A DNA stretch of 64,000 bases from Galeruca laticollis (GCA_963921935.1 OY998175.1:150403309-150467308); one strand, 5' to 3'; shown: positions 12,258-23,838, counted from the first letter of the stretch. Notes: generated from the letters alone by a model not told the origin. Program-made: numbers and translations.

Positions 12258-13266
12258 CTTCAAAGAAAAATTAATAATTTATTTTTTGTAAAATCATATC
12301 TTAGTAAAATTTTATGTATTGAAACAACACCATTTTTCATGTCATTAATTCTCCTAAATATTTCTAATTTTGTAAAAATATGGCACTTTATTAAAATATG
12401 AGTATAAAATAAACTTCCAAACAATAGTAAACATTGTCGTTAATTTGAAAAATATGATCAATCTTGTCAATTCTGAAAATGAACTCATTCTAGATACTTA
12501 AACATGAGATTTAATAAAACGTACACAGAAATGAAATAAAATCAATTTAGTTCACCTTTGTATCAGAACTTTGAGATTGATGAACTTTTGTTATTTAAAA
12601 AGAAGCAAAAAGTGCTTTAAACAAATGTAGTGAAATTATCCACTGACAGAGTAGATATTAAAAATAGATATGACAGTTGAACTTTGTATGACAAAACTTT
12701 TATGGAGGGTTTGCCTACTAGTCTAAAAGCTCCTCTGTTAAAGTGCTTAGACTTATTATTAATCAACTCCTGAAAGATCTCAGGTTCTGTACCTATATAC
12801 TGGGGACAAAGTTATTACATTTCTCACAAATCAGTGGATAATGATTTTAGTAGCAAAGAGTTATGATATCCTCTCCAGAAGAACGCAACACATCTAAGAA
12901 TCACCAGAACATCGGCTTATATTTATTGTAATAATTAGATTTAATGCTATAGGGAACTAATACAGATTAAAAGCTGACCCTGCAAACGTTATGCCATATA
13001 AATTATTTCTAATGATTATTTTGGTTAAATAAAAAATAACGAATGTATTTTAAGTGTGTGAGGATGGAATCTATGACTAAAAGGGGAATGGAGATCTGTA
13101 GACGATGACCGCCAATAAAAACAAAAAAATACCTCATTTTCTCAATTCAATGTATTTCATTAATGTAATGGACATATTCATTGTTTGATCTCTTAAAAGT
13201 TAAATGTAAAATAATATATTTTTTATCCTAGTCTAAAGTATGAAAATGAAATAAAGAAAATGAATG
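12258..13266 (-). other. 3' part of SelT intron 2, no further feature recognised
   Basis: AT-rich intronic sequence between exon 3 and the Helitron remnant. I see no coding, repeat or RNA signal in it. Confidence 0.6.
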
Positions 13267-13645
13267 TTAATTTCGAAGAGCAATTGAGTGTACAATATTT
13301 TTTGTTAGCCCATCTTTGGCTAACACAAATAAGCTTGATGGTTTGTCCACATGAGAATATGCCACATATAATTGTCCGTGAGAAAAATATGGTGTGTCCA
13401 AATCTAAGCCACAAACAGACTGCGAATGCCAATTTAATAGGAAATTGAACGCGTTTGAATTCAGTTGGTATGTCTGTGGAAATCATTGGAATTTGTAGGA
13501 GCAAAACATTTTCGGCTCGGAATTAGCTATTCAAAATAATGTTTTTCATCAATTTTTTAATGACCAATTGGGTGCCATCGCACAACTGAAGTAGGTTCAA
13601 ATTCTGAAGAAAAATAACTGGAGATCCAACTTTCAGTAGTAAAAT
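13267..13645 (-). pseudogene. Helitron helicase, C-terminal remnant
   Basis: Minus-strand pieces read LKVGSPVIFLQNLNLLQLCDGTQLVIKKLM, then a frame change to IPMISTDIPTEFKRVQFPIKLAFA, then a second frame to LDLDTPYFSHGQLYVAYSHVDKP and a stop at 13269-13267. This is the end of a PIF1-type helicase of Helitrons: VGSP.I.LQNLN, GTQL.IKK, FKRVQFP.KLAFA and FSHGQLYVA are diagnostic blocks. The MTINKAQGQSLQ segment between the last two blocks is missing. Only the C-terminal tenth or so of a Rep-helicase protein is present. Helitron termini were not identified. Confidence 0.8.
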
Positions 13646-14289
13646 CAATCATACAACACTTTTTGATACATTAGAAATGCAGAATGAAATGAATGTGAAT
13701 GACTGACTTGCGCATGTGTGGATGAAAGTTCTATTAGGCGGACACAGCGCCATCTGACATTCAACAAGATAAATAATTTCACTGTTTGAAATATGAATGA
13801 GGGTTAAATTTGGTTATTGTTCATACAAAAATACTAAAATAGGGATTAAAAATGGGAGGGTGGGGTAGAAGGATAAAAGTTTGGGGTTATAGGTATTTCT
13901 TGATGCCAAAAAACTACAACAATAAGGTTTGTCTAATAAAATGAAAAAAAAATTCTGAATAGGGACACACTAATCAGCTAGCGGTATGAAATATACTTTT
14001 TGACCTATTCTCATACCTACCAAACATACATAAAAAATTTCATAATATACAATGCGGTTTATATGTATGGAATAAATTCAATTTTAGCGTTATTATGTAC
14101 TATGTGAAAAAAACCTGAAACAGGTCGATTTTTATTCTTAAATTGACAATTTACAGTGAAAATATTATACCCCTGCAGCACCCCCTCTAAATTATAAGCA
14201 CCCCCACGAAAATTTTAAATAAGAAAGGGGGTCGTGTGGCACCTTGTTGGAAAGGGATTTTAGTCCTCTGTTCAGCAATCCAAATTTTT

Positions 14290-15620
14290 TTTTAAATTTA
14301 GTGCAATCATAACTCAGAAAATTAATTTTTAAGATGTAAAATTTTGATAATGTCTCAATCACAAAACTTCGCGTAGAATGAAGATAATAATGTCGCTTGA
14401 TAATTAGAATGTATTTTTCAATGTATTTTACAATTAAATTAAATATTCAAAATGACCACCATTCACTTGTTGACAATAACCGATGCGATTTTGGAATTCT
14501 CGTACAACATTTTGTATGACCTCAGGGGCTATTTCTTCCGTTATCCTAACTTTTAAATCAGCAATATTGTCTGGTCTATTAGAATATCCTTCAGATTTTA
14601 AATAACCCCATAAGAAGTAATCGAGAGGAGTCAAATCGGGGGATCTAGCCGGCCATTCGATCGTTCCACGTCTTCCAATTCACCTACTGGGAAAAAACTC
14701 GTTTAAATAATTTCAAACTGTACGTGCAAAATGCGGTGGAGCTCCGTCTTGTTGGTAGTAAATAGATCGATCTGTCTCATTTGGATGATTAATATAAGGA
14801 AAAAGTATTTGTAATGTAGGCACTAAAAAGTTAATCAAAAAATCTAGATAAACCTCACCATTAACTGTGCCCTCAAAAAAAAAGGGCCAATAATTTTATT
14901 GTTAATGATACCAGCCCAAACGTTCACTTTTTTAGGATATTGAGTGTGAGCCTCACACAACCAGTGAGGATTTTCTCTGCTCCAATATCTACAGTTCTGT
15001 TTGTTAACCGTTCCGTTTAAATGAAACACCGCTACATCAGAAAAAAATATTTTGTTTATGAACTGCAAATCTGTGTTCATTGTGTCCATCATCAATTCAC
15101 AGAAATCTTGCATTCTATCAGGATCATCTTCATTCAACTCCTGAACCAACTGAACTTTGTAAGGGTCATATCATTCTGTAAGCAAAGCTCTCAAAATAGA
15201 TGATTTACTTACATCATTGTTGGCGGCAAGTTCTCAAGTTGTCTTAAGCGGATTTTCCTCAATCTCTAGAAGTACATCTAACTTTTTTTCAACAGTAAAT
15301 TAAACATTTCTACCGAGTTTTTCAATATTTTTCACGTGTCCAGTTTCACGAAACTTTTTTTCAATTTTGCTAACAGTAGACTGCGAAACGTGTTGACCAG
15401 GGTATTTATTATTAAAAATTTCACAAGCCTCCTTTTGAGTTCTTGTTTTATTACCACAACCAATCATAATTATAATGTTTATTCTTTGAGTCTCGGACAA
15501 ATGACCCATAATTAAATTTAATACTCGCACAAATATTATACTGACGTCTTTTAGCAACTTTAAATACCTAAATGACGGCAGATTACTAGATTCATATCAA
15601 TTGTTTATTTGGCTTTTAGA
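14290..15620 (-). mobile_element. Tc1/mariner superfamily (IS630-like) element, minus-strand copy
   Basis: Bounded approximately by the 3' non-coding sequence shared with the inverted partial copy at 15705-15970: both contain TTCTACGTAAAGTTTTGTGA-like sequence or its complement, and AAAATTTTGATRATGTCTC in opposite directions. Inverted-terminal-repeat ends were not resolved, so limits are approximate. It lies in SelT intron 2. Confidence 0.7.
14434..15557 (-). pseudogene. IS630-like transposase, degraded
   Basis: Reads from about 15557 to the stop at 14434 through several stops and frameshifts. N-terminal helix-turn-helix: IFNNKYPGQHVSQSTVSKIEKK. Catalytic core pieces are INKIFFSDVAVFHLNG (first D), YWSRENPHWLCEAHTQYPKKVNVWAGI (a strongly conserved block of this insect family) and TPLDYFLWGYLKSEGY (third D). 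The second-D block is reduced to out-of-frame remnants near 14740. C-terminus: VVREFQNRIGYCQQVNGGHFEYLI. Known role: DDE/D cut-and-paste transposition. Confidence 0.82.
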
Positions 15621-15704
15621 CTAATTTTTTAGTATCTTCAAAGATTTTTTCCTGATGTTTAGCAGAACAGATACGAAAATACCCGATTATTTCTAAAGTA
15701 TATT

Positions 15705-15970
15705 TTAATAGACCAGACAATATTGCTGATTTAAAAGTTAGGATAACGGAAGAAATTAACAAAATAACCCCTGAGGTCATACAAGATGTACGAGAATTCC
15801 AAAATCGCGTCGGTTATTGTCAGGAAATGAATGGTGGTCATTTTGAACATTTAATTTAATTGTAAAGTACATTGAAGAATACATTCTAAATATTATGCAA
15901 CATTATTATCTTCATTCTACGTAAAGTTTTGTGATAGAGACATCATCAAAATTTTACATATTAAAAATTA
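15705..15970 (+). pseudogene. Second IS630-like copy, 3' fragment in inverted orientation
   Basis: Plus-strand sequence encodes NRPDNIADLKVRITEEINK..TPEVIQDVREFQNRVGYCQEMNGGHFEHLI, nearly the same as the C-terminus of the minus-strand copy, followed by the same 3' non-coding stretch. Only the last 55 or so codons remain. The two copies point away from each other's 5' ends at short distance, giving a large imperfect inverted arrangement. Confidence 0.85.
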
Positions 15971-15974
15971 ATTT

Positions 15975-16195
15975 GAATGAAACATGAGAAAATGTAACAG
16001 AATTCAACAGGATAGTCAACACCTTTGCTCCCAGCTTTCACACCCTTTCTTGGTTGTACCGTACTGAGGACGGCTAATGAGCCAGAAACATGCATGTCTG
16101 CAGTTACCACTCTTTTCAGTAGCCCCTTTTTCTATTTGCATGTAATACCCACTCATTGTTGCTTATTGTTCCACGCACTATTCATACAACTTGTT

Positions 16196-16233
<38 letters not shown>
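15975..16233 (+). repeat. Single diverged unit of the 355-bp satellite, ending in (TA)n
   Basis: About 220 bp match the satellite unit at 35.7-37.0 kb, including ACGGCTAATGAG followed by a variant of AGAAACATGCATGTCTGC. The match then joins a TA dinucleotide run (16199-16233), as the array itself does at both ends. This shows the satellite unit also exists as a dispersed single copy next to (TA)n. Confidence 0.85.
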
Positions 16234-16237
<4 letters not shown>

Positions 16238-16623
16238 CTTTATTGTTGGAATCATAAAAAAAATATTCTCATGGCTATATCTGTTGATATAGGATGTTTT
16301 TGTGACTGTTAGCTGTGAGAATTTTTGAGTTGCCATAACTTTGTTATTAATGAATATTTTTTCATGAAATTTTTGTCACACCTGTTTAGAGTTACTCTGA
16401 ATCCAGTGGCGTAGTGATTTTTTCAATAAAAAAATCGCTAATAAAAAATTCCGGTTTTCGACTAAGTAAAAATATCGTAGTATTCCCTGAAAATTGGAAT
16501 AAACATTTCAAATTTTGTCCCAAGGTAGACCTTTTAGTACTTGACATTTCAAAAAAAAAATTATTAAAATCGGTTTACAACTTCAAATTTTAGGGGGGTG
16601 TTTCCATTAAAAATGGGTCACAC

Positions 16624-16641
16624 TGTATATATATATATATA
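16624..16641. repeat. Short (TA)n run
   Basis: A TA dinucleotide tract follows GGGGTGTTTCCATTAAAAA..GGGTCACACTGTA, which resembles the terminal sequence of Tc1/mariner-type elements common in insects. The surrounding 16380-16640 may be a non-autonomous end fragment. Weak assignment. Confidence 0.4.
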
Positions 16642-17443
16642 TAAAACATAAATTAAAAATTCATGAAATACAAGATGTGTCTATATGAAAGGTAAATTTC
16701 CATTTTCTACTATACAACTCCATTTAAAACAAAATTTTAATAATTTGCCATATCAGTTTGACCGTTCTTCCAAGAGAAAAACAACTACTTTCCTGGCTAA
16801 TACCACGCAGAATATTGAATTACATCCCCTTCGAAGAACGTGACGTCGATCGACCCTTTTGTCGATACAGACATCTGTGATGATTCGCAACCGTAAGGAG
16901 AAGGGCATAGTACACTGACCGGTTTCGACCTCCTTGGATCCCTTCAAGAGTGCCGTAATGCCTTCTTCAAATGGGGTGTAATTCAATATTCGGTGTGGTA
17001 TTAGCCAGGAGAGTAGTTGTTTTTCTCTTCGAAAATGGTCAGACTGATATGTCGAAATTATTAAAATCATGACTTAAACGGAGGTGTATAGTAGAAAACC
17101 GAAATTTATCTTTCACACACCTCGTATTTCATGAAATTATAATTTATTTTATTTCATACGACTTTATTGTCGAATAATTATCTGAAGTGAAGATGGCGCC
17201 AACTGACTACTTCTCATAAGTGTGTAACCACATGAGCCAAATAGAGGTTGTAGAGGTTGTTGAAAGGCGGAATCTTTAATTTCGATTAGAGACTCCGAAC
17301 ATGAAGGCATTACGGCATTCTTGAAGAGACACAAGAAGGTTTAAACTGGTCAGTGTACTATGCCTCAATGTTGCCAGAAATGCAGAATTTTTTTCCATAT
17401 ACAGAATTTTAGTTTCCAAAAAGAGTGAATGAAGAAAAGAAGA

Positions 17444-17597
17444 ATATTAGTGTTTTTAAATGAAACTCAAGGTCTCTAGTTAATTCCACAGTATAATACA
17501 AGTTATTGAAAATTCTAAAAAATTAGAATTTTCAATAACTTGTATTATACTGTGGAATTAACTAGAGACCTTGAGTTTCATTTAAAAACACTAATAT
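17444..17597. repeat. Perfect palindrome: 75-bp arms, 4-nt AAAA loop
   Basis: Left arm 17444-17518 and right arm 17523-17597 are exact reverse complements over all 75 positions, separated by AAAA. There is no mismatch, unlike every other inverted repeat in the window. No coding potential. It could be a recent fold-back inversion, an expressed hairpin or a sequence-assembly artefact. Confidence 0.95.
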
Positions 17598-18129
17598 GAG
17601 CATATTCCACGAAGTAAGGGTCGAGACAGTCAATTTCATAAAGAAGAATATTTTATGAAAACCACTAAAATATGAAGAATTTTTTTAAATTCACATATTT
17701 TTGCAATTATTTTATTAATTTCGTATGTGTTCGATAACTCAATAAAATATTTTAAAAAATGGACTGTAGAATATGAATATAAATGATTGGTTTTAAAAAT
17801 GAACTTAGCAATAAACTGTTCCTCTAAGATCATTTCTTGCTCATTAGGAAATGGTGATAAAGGGGAAAAAGGAAAATAGAGTACTTTAAATTCTTTATCA
17901 CATGTGAGAAATCGTAAAGATATCGGTTTTGTGTCACAACTATATAAAAATCGCCCTGCTGGCAACTAAAAATTCTCAACTGAATTTTTAATGTTCGTAC
18001 CACGATTATACTAACTAATTACTACTACTTTTAAATCCTAAACTATATTCGGACAGAAAACGAAAGCGTTGTTGCCAAATTAAATAAACCGTTTCAGGAA
18101 AACTAAATAAGCGTAAACAGTATGCGTTC

Positions 18130-20420
18130 TGACATCTTCCGATAAAATGGTTTAGCTATGACTCGAAATTATTGTCAATTCGGCCTCGAAATAGTGCTAG
18201 CAGTAGCAAAATAAAAATATTGCAGTGTGCTACAGCTTTTCATAGGGAAACTTGGGAAGCTAATTATACACATTTGTATAATTCGTTAATAAATATTAAC
18301 TGGGAGTTTTTATTACATTTTAACAATATAAATCAAGGAGTATATCATTTTTACAATACTTTATATTCAATGTTTGACTGTTTTGTCCCTACCTTTAAAC
18401 ACTTTAAATGTAATTTTCCTCCTTGGTTTAACAGTTCTATTATTAGCAACATAAAAAAGAAAGAAAAATATCTCAAAAAGTTTAGGAGAACAAGCAATGA
18501 GCGTTTTCTGCAACAGTTTAAGGAGCTTCGTTCACAAACTAAACAGCAAGTAAGACGTGCTTATCAATCCTATATTAGTAACAATCAAAATAATATTGCT
18601 GCCGACTCAAGACAGTTTTGGTCCTACATCAATGCGAAAAATAGAACATTACGCATACCTGGCATTATGTCTTTAGATAATGAAACCTACTCAATGCCAC
18701 AGGATATAGTTGATAAATTTAGTCAGTTTTTTGAAAATGTGTTTGTGCCATCATCAGTACTACGAGCTGATTTAGTTGACTTATATGAGTCGCAGTTTTA
18801 TGGGGACATCATCAACATCAGAAATATTACAGAGAGTGAAATTATTGAAGCTGCTAAAAAATTGAAAAATACGATGACATCTGGATCAGATGATATTCCG
18901 TCATTTTTCGTAAAGGACTGCATTTCTCTATTAGCTTGTCCATTGAAAATATTATTCAATTTGGCTTTAGAATCTTTCAGTTTCCCTGATCAAAGAAAGA
19001 AGCTAGGATTGTTCCAGTTTTTAAATCAGGTGACAAGTCTCTAATTAATAATTATCGCCCAATATCCATTCTGTCCAATTTTTCAAAACTTTTTGAAATG
19101 GTAGTTTACAATCGTTTATATCCATCCATTCATAGCCTTATTTCACCTGCACAACATGGGTTCCTCAACAAAAGGTCAACTGAAACTAACTTCTTATAAC
19201 CCAAGAAATATCAGAAATAATGGATGCCGGTAAACAAATAGACGTAATTTACACTGATTTTTCAAAGGCCTTTGACAGAATGGATCATGCGATATTAATT
19301 GAAAAGCTGAATCAGTTTGGTTTCTCTTCCGCTTTGTTGAAGTTCTGTCAATCTTACCTTCATAACAGGTTTCAATTTGTTTTTTATAATGGTCACTCTT
19401 CAAATAAATATCTTAGTGAGTCAGGTGTACCGCAAGGCTCAAACCTTGGACCATTGTTATTTCTTTTATTTATTGATGACCTGGAGGTATACTTAGATTC
19501 GAGTAGGCTCATGTATGCAGATGATTTGAAAATTTTTCTTCCCATAACATCCATAGGCAGTTCCTTAACACTTTAATCCAATTTGGATAGAGTATCCGAA
19601 TGGTGCTTACAAATTAAACTGACATTAAATGTATCAAAATGCCAAGTTGTGACCTACACTAAAAAACTAAACCCAATTCACTTCTACTATGACATTAATG
19701 GGAATTCTAAGGTTGCCGAACCATCGAGATTTTATGAATTAGTGGTTAGAAACTGCCGTGGATTTAAGGATATTCGTGCTTTAAAAATGTTATATTTTTC
19801 GTACATACGCTCTAAGTTAGAATATTGCTCTGTTGTGTGGGATCCCTATTACAATGTTCATATCGGCAAGATTGAATCAGTTCAGAAAAGGTTTCTAAAG
19901 TATTTAGTTTTAAAGGTTAGTGGCATTTATCCACAGAGAGGATCTGATTATCAGATTTTATTAGGTATTTTTAATTTTGAATGTCTTGAATTTCGTAGAA
20001 TTTGTAAATCATTGTCCTTTTTATATAAGTGTTTGCACAATTTAATCGATTGTTCAGACTTGATATATAAAATTAATTTTAATGTACCACAGTTCTACAA
20101 TAGAAAACATTTACCTTTTTATTGTGATTGGTCTTGAACAAATGTTTTACTTCATTCACCAATTAATGTTGTGTAATAATTTTAACTTATTGTGCAACAC
20201 ATGCGACATTTTTATAAATAATTTTAAAGTTATTAAAGCTTGTGCTACTGAACGTTATACAACTATGTGAAATGTGTTTTTTAATTTTTAATTTTTTTTT
20301 ATTCTTCTTTTCTTAATTTTATTTAAGGCTGTTTCTTCTTTTATTATACAACCATTGTTTTTGCTCTGGAAATGGATTTGTATAAATCTGTTGAGCAATA
20401 AAGGCTATTATTACTATTAT
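18130..20420 (+). mobile_element. Jockey-like LINE, 5' truncated, ends in an ATT-rich tail
   Basis: Lacks the endonuclease half. Ends after AATAAAGGCTATTATTACTATTATT (20392-20416), a short-repeat tail typical of several insect LINE lineages. Sits in SelT intron 2 in antisense to SelT. Confidence 0.8.
18172..20137 (+). pseudogene. Jockey-like reverse transcriptase (frameshifts and stops)
   Basis: Linker and RT in order: FWSYINAKN..IPGIMSLDNE (near 18620), TSGSDDIPSFFVKDC (near 18880), NNYRPISILSNFSKLFE (near 19050, after a frame change), QHGFLNKRSTETNF with a stop near 19198, IYTDFSKAFDRMDHAIL (near 19250), GVPQGSNLGPLLFLLFIDDL (near 19425), MYADDLKIF (near 19510, catalytic YADD), a stop near 19576 and a thumb/C-terminal part to 20137. 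At least one frameshift and two stops. All core RT blocks are recognisable, so decay is moderate. Confidence 0.88.
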
Positions 20421-20893
20421 TCTTATCTTCACTTGGAAGAAAAATTAAGATGGAATTTCGACTTCAACTACATAAGAAAAGAATCAGAGATAAAGAATAA
20501 AAAAATGTATTGACTAATCAGTAAATAATACTACGAAAAATAATATAATTTATAAAACTGTTAAAGTCTTGTGTAGACAAATCAATAGGAAAAACAAAAT
20601 TTCAAAATCTTTTGACTCGCACATTGTTCAACAATGACATTGAATCGTATTTAGCTCCCCCATTATAGTGTAAATTAAATTTAGTACAGGAGCCATGTAG
20701 TTAATGCATCATTATCCTAATGCTTCTGTAAATATTGATTATTCATTATATCTTATCTATACCTAATATTAAACAATTGAAATATTTATATAAACATAAA
20801 ACGAAAAATAAAATAACTTTCATAAGGAAAATTTCATAGATATATAAGGAAATGTAATGTACTTTAGTAAAGAAATAAATTTTTTCGACTTAC

Positions 20894-21023
20894 TATTGCT
20901 TTCGCTATAATCATATTTAAACCTGGAGGATCATAATTGGCGCCATCCACGAGAATCTCTGGATACTTTTGATTAATTATGTTGGAGTACTGATCAAACA
21001 TGTTCTTATAACCACAGGAATAA
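20894..21023 (-). CDS. SelT: Selenoprotein T homologue, exon 2 (redox motif)
   Basis: Encodes residues 51-94. The acceptor TTTTAG lies at 21024-21029 and the donor GTAAGT at 20893-20888. The first base completes codon 51, giving CYSCGYKNMFDQYSNIINQKYP. Cys51 and Cys54 form the thioredoxin-like CxxC redox motif. Vertebrate SelT has selenocysteine at the second position (CxxU); here the codon is TGT, an ordinary cysteine, as in other insects. Confidence 0.95.
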
Positions 21024-21139
21024 CTAAAATTATATAGATGTACATAATTACTGATTTCATTATTGATATAAAACTGACATTCAAAAAACTATTCCAATAA
21101 GTTGGAAGAACTTGAAAACAATAACATCAAAGAACTTAC

Positions 21140-21291
21140 CAGTACAGAAATTTGATTGTGGGTGTACCGACATTTTGACTAAGTTTTGTTAATGGTACAT
21201 CATCAGCATTACTCTGATCGGATATTATAACACAAAAGACTAATAATAAGGTTAAGCTAAATAAGTAATGCCTATTGACTGGTCCTGACAT
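21140..21291 (-). CDS. SelT: Selenoprotein T homologue, exon 1 (signal peptide)
   Basis: ATG at 21291-21289. Encodes MSGPVNRHYLFSLTLLLVFC.. followed by a short hydrophilic stretch: residues 9-24 form a hydrophobic signal-peptide core, as expected for an ER protein. Residues 44-50 (PTIKFLY) lead into the redox motif of exon 2. Donor GTAAGT starts at 21139 and splits codon 51 after its second base. With exons 2 and 3 the protein has 199 residues, against about 195 in other animals, with no gap against the family in the membrane segment. Divergent from eIF3h, with 2.6 kb between the two start codons. No selenocysteine codon or insertion element is needed. Confidence 0.93.
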
Positions 21292-21825
21292 TTTCGAGTA
21301 TTAACAAAAATTATCACTATTAGGTTTTATTTGTAGTTTCAGTTGTTTGATGACTATCATGAAAAATGCAATTAATTAATTTTAGAAAATATACGTTTCT
21401 TTAAATAGAAATACAGATAAAAAATTAGAGCTATAGTATCATCATGTAATCAGAAAACACTAAACATATATTCAATTAATTACTGTGTAAAAATAAGTTT
21501 AAGAATATTCTAGTGTTTTTCAATCTATCACGAGAGAACATTGACATTTAAAAATTGACATCTTCGTCTTCGTTTTAATCAACAAATAAGTGGACTGATT
21601 AGGAAATAATTGTCAGTACACTTTTGGAGAACACTTGTATTTCATATTTCGTTAACATAAATGAAAAATAACTTTCATAGAGCAGATATATTGGTAGTTG
21701 TTATGCATGAAAAAAACTTGTTCACAAACTATGTAGGTATGTAAACAGCACCAAATAAAGAAATTGATATATTTTTTGAATTGTCTATGGAGCACTAAAT
21801 ATGGATACAAAAAATAAATGTTTAA

Positions 21826-23800
21826 GGGTGCGTTCCACTAGGCTCTCACAACTCACCTTCACGACATATGTTTTCCCATTCCAATGACGTAGAAAAAGAA
21901 TAGACCTAGCATCTCATTCATAATATAGGGATTGTTTTAAAACCTCCATTAAATTCTCTAACAATGTGCTAGAAAAGGAAAACAATACATCCATGTTTCT
22001 GTTGTGGCAACGTGGGTATCTGTGGTTGCAACGGTGTGCTCCACTGAAAGCCGGGCTTTCAAAGCCCAATTGGAACACCCACTTTATCGTTCCACTTAAA
22101 TGTCGTCGCAAGGGTCGTTCATCGCCATAGATAACGTCACTATTTGCGACCGGGTCTCGCCCACTTCGCCCATACAAATTGGTGGGTCTTAAGTCTTAGT
22201 GCGGTTTCATCAAAACATGGCGGCAATTCAGATATGGCGATTACGTCTCATTTGTTTTGTCAAAAACGCAACCATAACTTCATGGGAATCCATGTTGAAT
22301 TAAATTTTACCCCGGTCTATGCGAAATATTTACTCCAAACTTCACCAAAAATCATTTTATTTGTTATTATACACACAAACCGCACGTTTTCACCAAGCCG
22401 CCATATTGTGAACTTACCCTGCTTAAATGTGCATTCCACTTATAATTTTCGCCTACAACGACCAGTCTTTGTACGTAAGTGGAACGGGGATTTCAGCGGA
22501 AGCCGTTGTGGGCTTAAGTGGAACGTAGTGAAAGTGGGTATTGCAGTTGTTGTGAGCTTAAGTGGAACGCACCTATGATCTGTGTGCAAAAGGAATGTCG
22601 TGAACAATGAACTGTACACTAACGTAACTTGAACGGCCCCATAAATCGAAAATGTAGGCAACCCGTCGTTGTGACGGGTATCTATCTCTTTCTATCTTAT
22701 TGAGTTAAATGGCGTATTACGGAGATTATGCGATTTTCATATTTGTTTTTGGTTTTATTTTGATTATTCAAGTAAAGTACCACATTAATTGATTAAAATA
22801 TTGAATGATAAGAATAATTTTAGCAATAGAGTCCCTAAAAAGCATTAACTATAAACATTAATAACATGATATCAGAAATGTCATGACAGACATTCCGGGC
22901 CCATTGGTTTTTCTGCATAATAATTAAAAATTAAGAATGAATATTAGGTAACATGATGTTTTTAACATTCCAGACTGTATACAGGGTGTTTCCCTACATC
23001 CCTTACATTAAAGTTACGGGCGTATTCTTGAGCTACTTTCATGAAAAAAAGTCCGGCGATGCAAGTTACATTTTTGTGGTACCGGGAAGCTTTTTATGTG
23101 GTTAATTAGATTAAATAAATGGCTATTGTTAAGTTTTTACCCCGAAGGGGTAAAAATAAATGTAAACCAATAGATATATAGGTAGAGGACAAGTATAGGA
23201 TAGGATGGTATGCGAAAGAAAGAGAATATATTAATAAAAATAAAAGTTAATGCAAAGAAGAACAATATAAATCCTAATAATAATGTGAACTTATACTAAC
23301 ACTAACAATTCCTGAACATAGTAATAATATGCAATATTTTCATTACACATTCATGGCTATAATATTTCTATTTTCAGCTTACGTATTGAATGGAATTTTT
23401 CGTCCATCCTGCTCATTATTATAACCATACGCGATACACTAAATCACCATGTATTTAAACTAGAAGTATTTGTCTTTGTATAACACGAAAATCCTTTAAA
23501 AGAACTAAATGCAATTTTCACATCGGCTTTTAAAATGTCACACGAAACTAAACGCTTTCAAAACTGCACTACTAAACACAGAATTAAATAAAAAGCCGGT
23601 TGAGATCCAAAAAAATCTAAATTGTAAATCTCAGGTACGATTTAGCAAAATATAATGCAATGAGTAGGAGAGAGAAAGGTTACCGTCCTAGTGCGTCTAT
23701 CTTTGTCGTTGCCCCTGACGGCCCTGACACAACGGCTGGATCCTTTCCAGGTACGTAAGTATAGAGTTCATTGGTCGTGAATGCCAAGTGGAACGCACCC
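21826..23800. mobile_element. Terminal-inverted-repeat element(s) with repeated TTCCACTTAA motif
   Basis: Left end GGGTGCGTTCCACT (21826-21839) is matched exactly in reverse complement at 23787-23800 and over 13 of 14 positions at 22561-22574, so there is either one 1975-bp element or a nested 749-bp one. The core AGTGGAAC or its complement recurs inside near 22091, 22434, 22480 and 22515, often followed by TTAA, like subterminal transposase-binding repeats. No transposase remnant seen and no convincing target duplication. It occupies most of the SelT-eIF3h intergenic region and ends 131 bp before the eIF3h start codon. Confidence 0.65.
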
Positions 23801-23838
23801 AAAATTGTCAATAAATGTCTTGTCATATGCCAATTATT

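Noticed and set aside
10033..12401. Small ORFs around 10.0-12.4 kb on both strands
   Set aside because: Apart from SelT exon 3 none shows similarity, splice signals or composition suggesting a gene.
13223..13504. A single 93-codon minus-strand host gene near 13.3 kb
   Set aside because: The reading mixes frames of a Helitron helicase remnant; once the frames are separated the family blocks appear.
21023..21140. Selenocysteine codon in SelT
   Set aside because: The codon at the conserved position is TGT (Cys), so no recoding is needed.
22144..22578. 144-codon plus-strand ORF between SelT and eIF3h
   Set aside because: It falls inside a terminal-repeat element rich in repeated TTCCACTTAA words. 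No protein family recognised and no codon structure.
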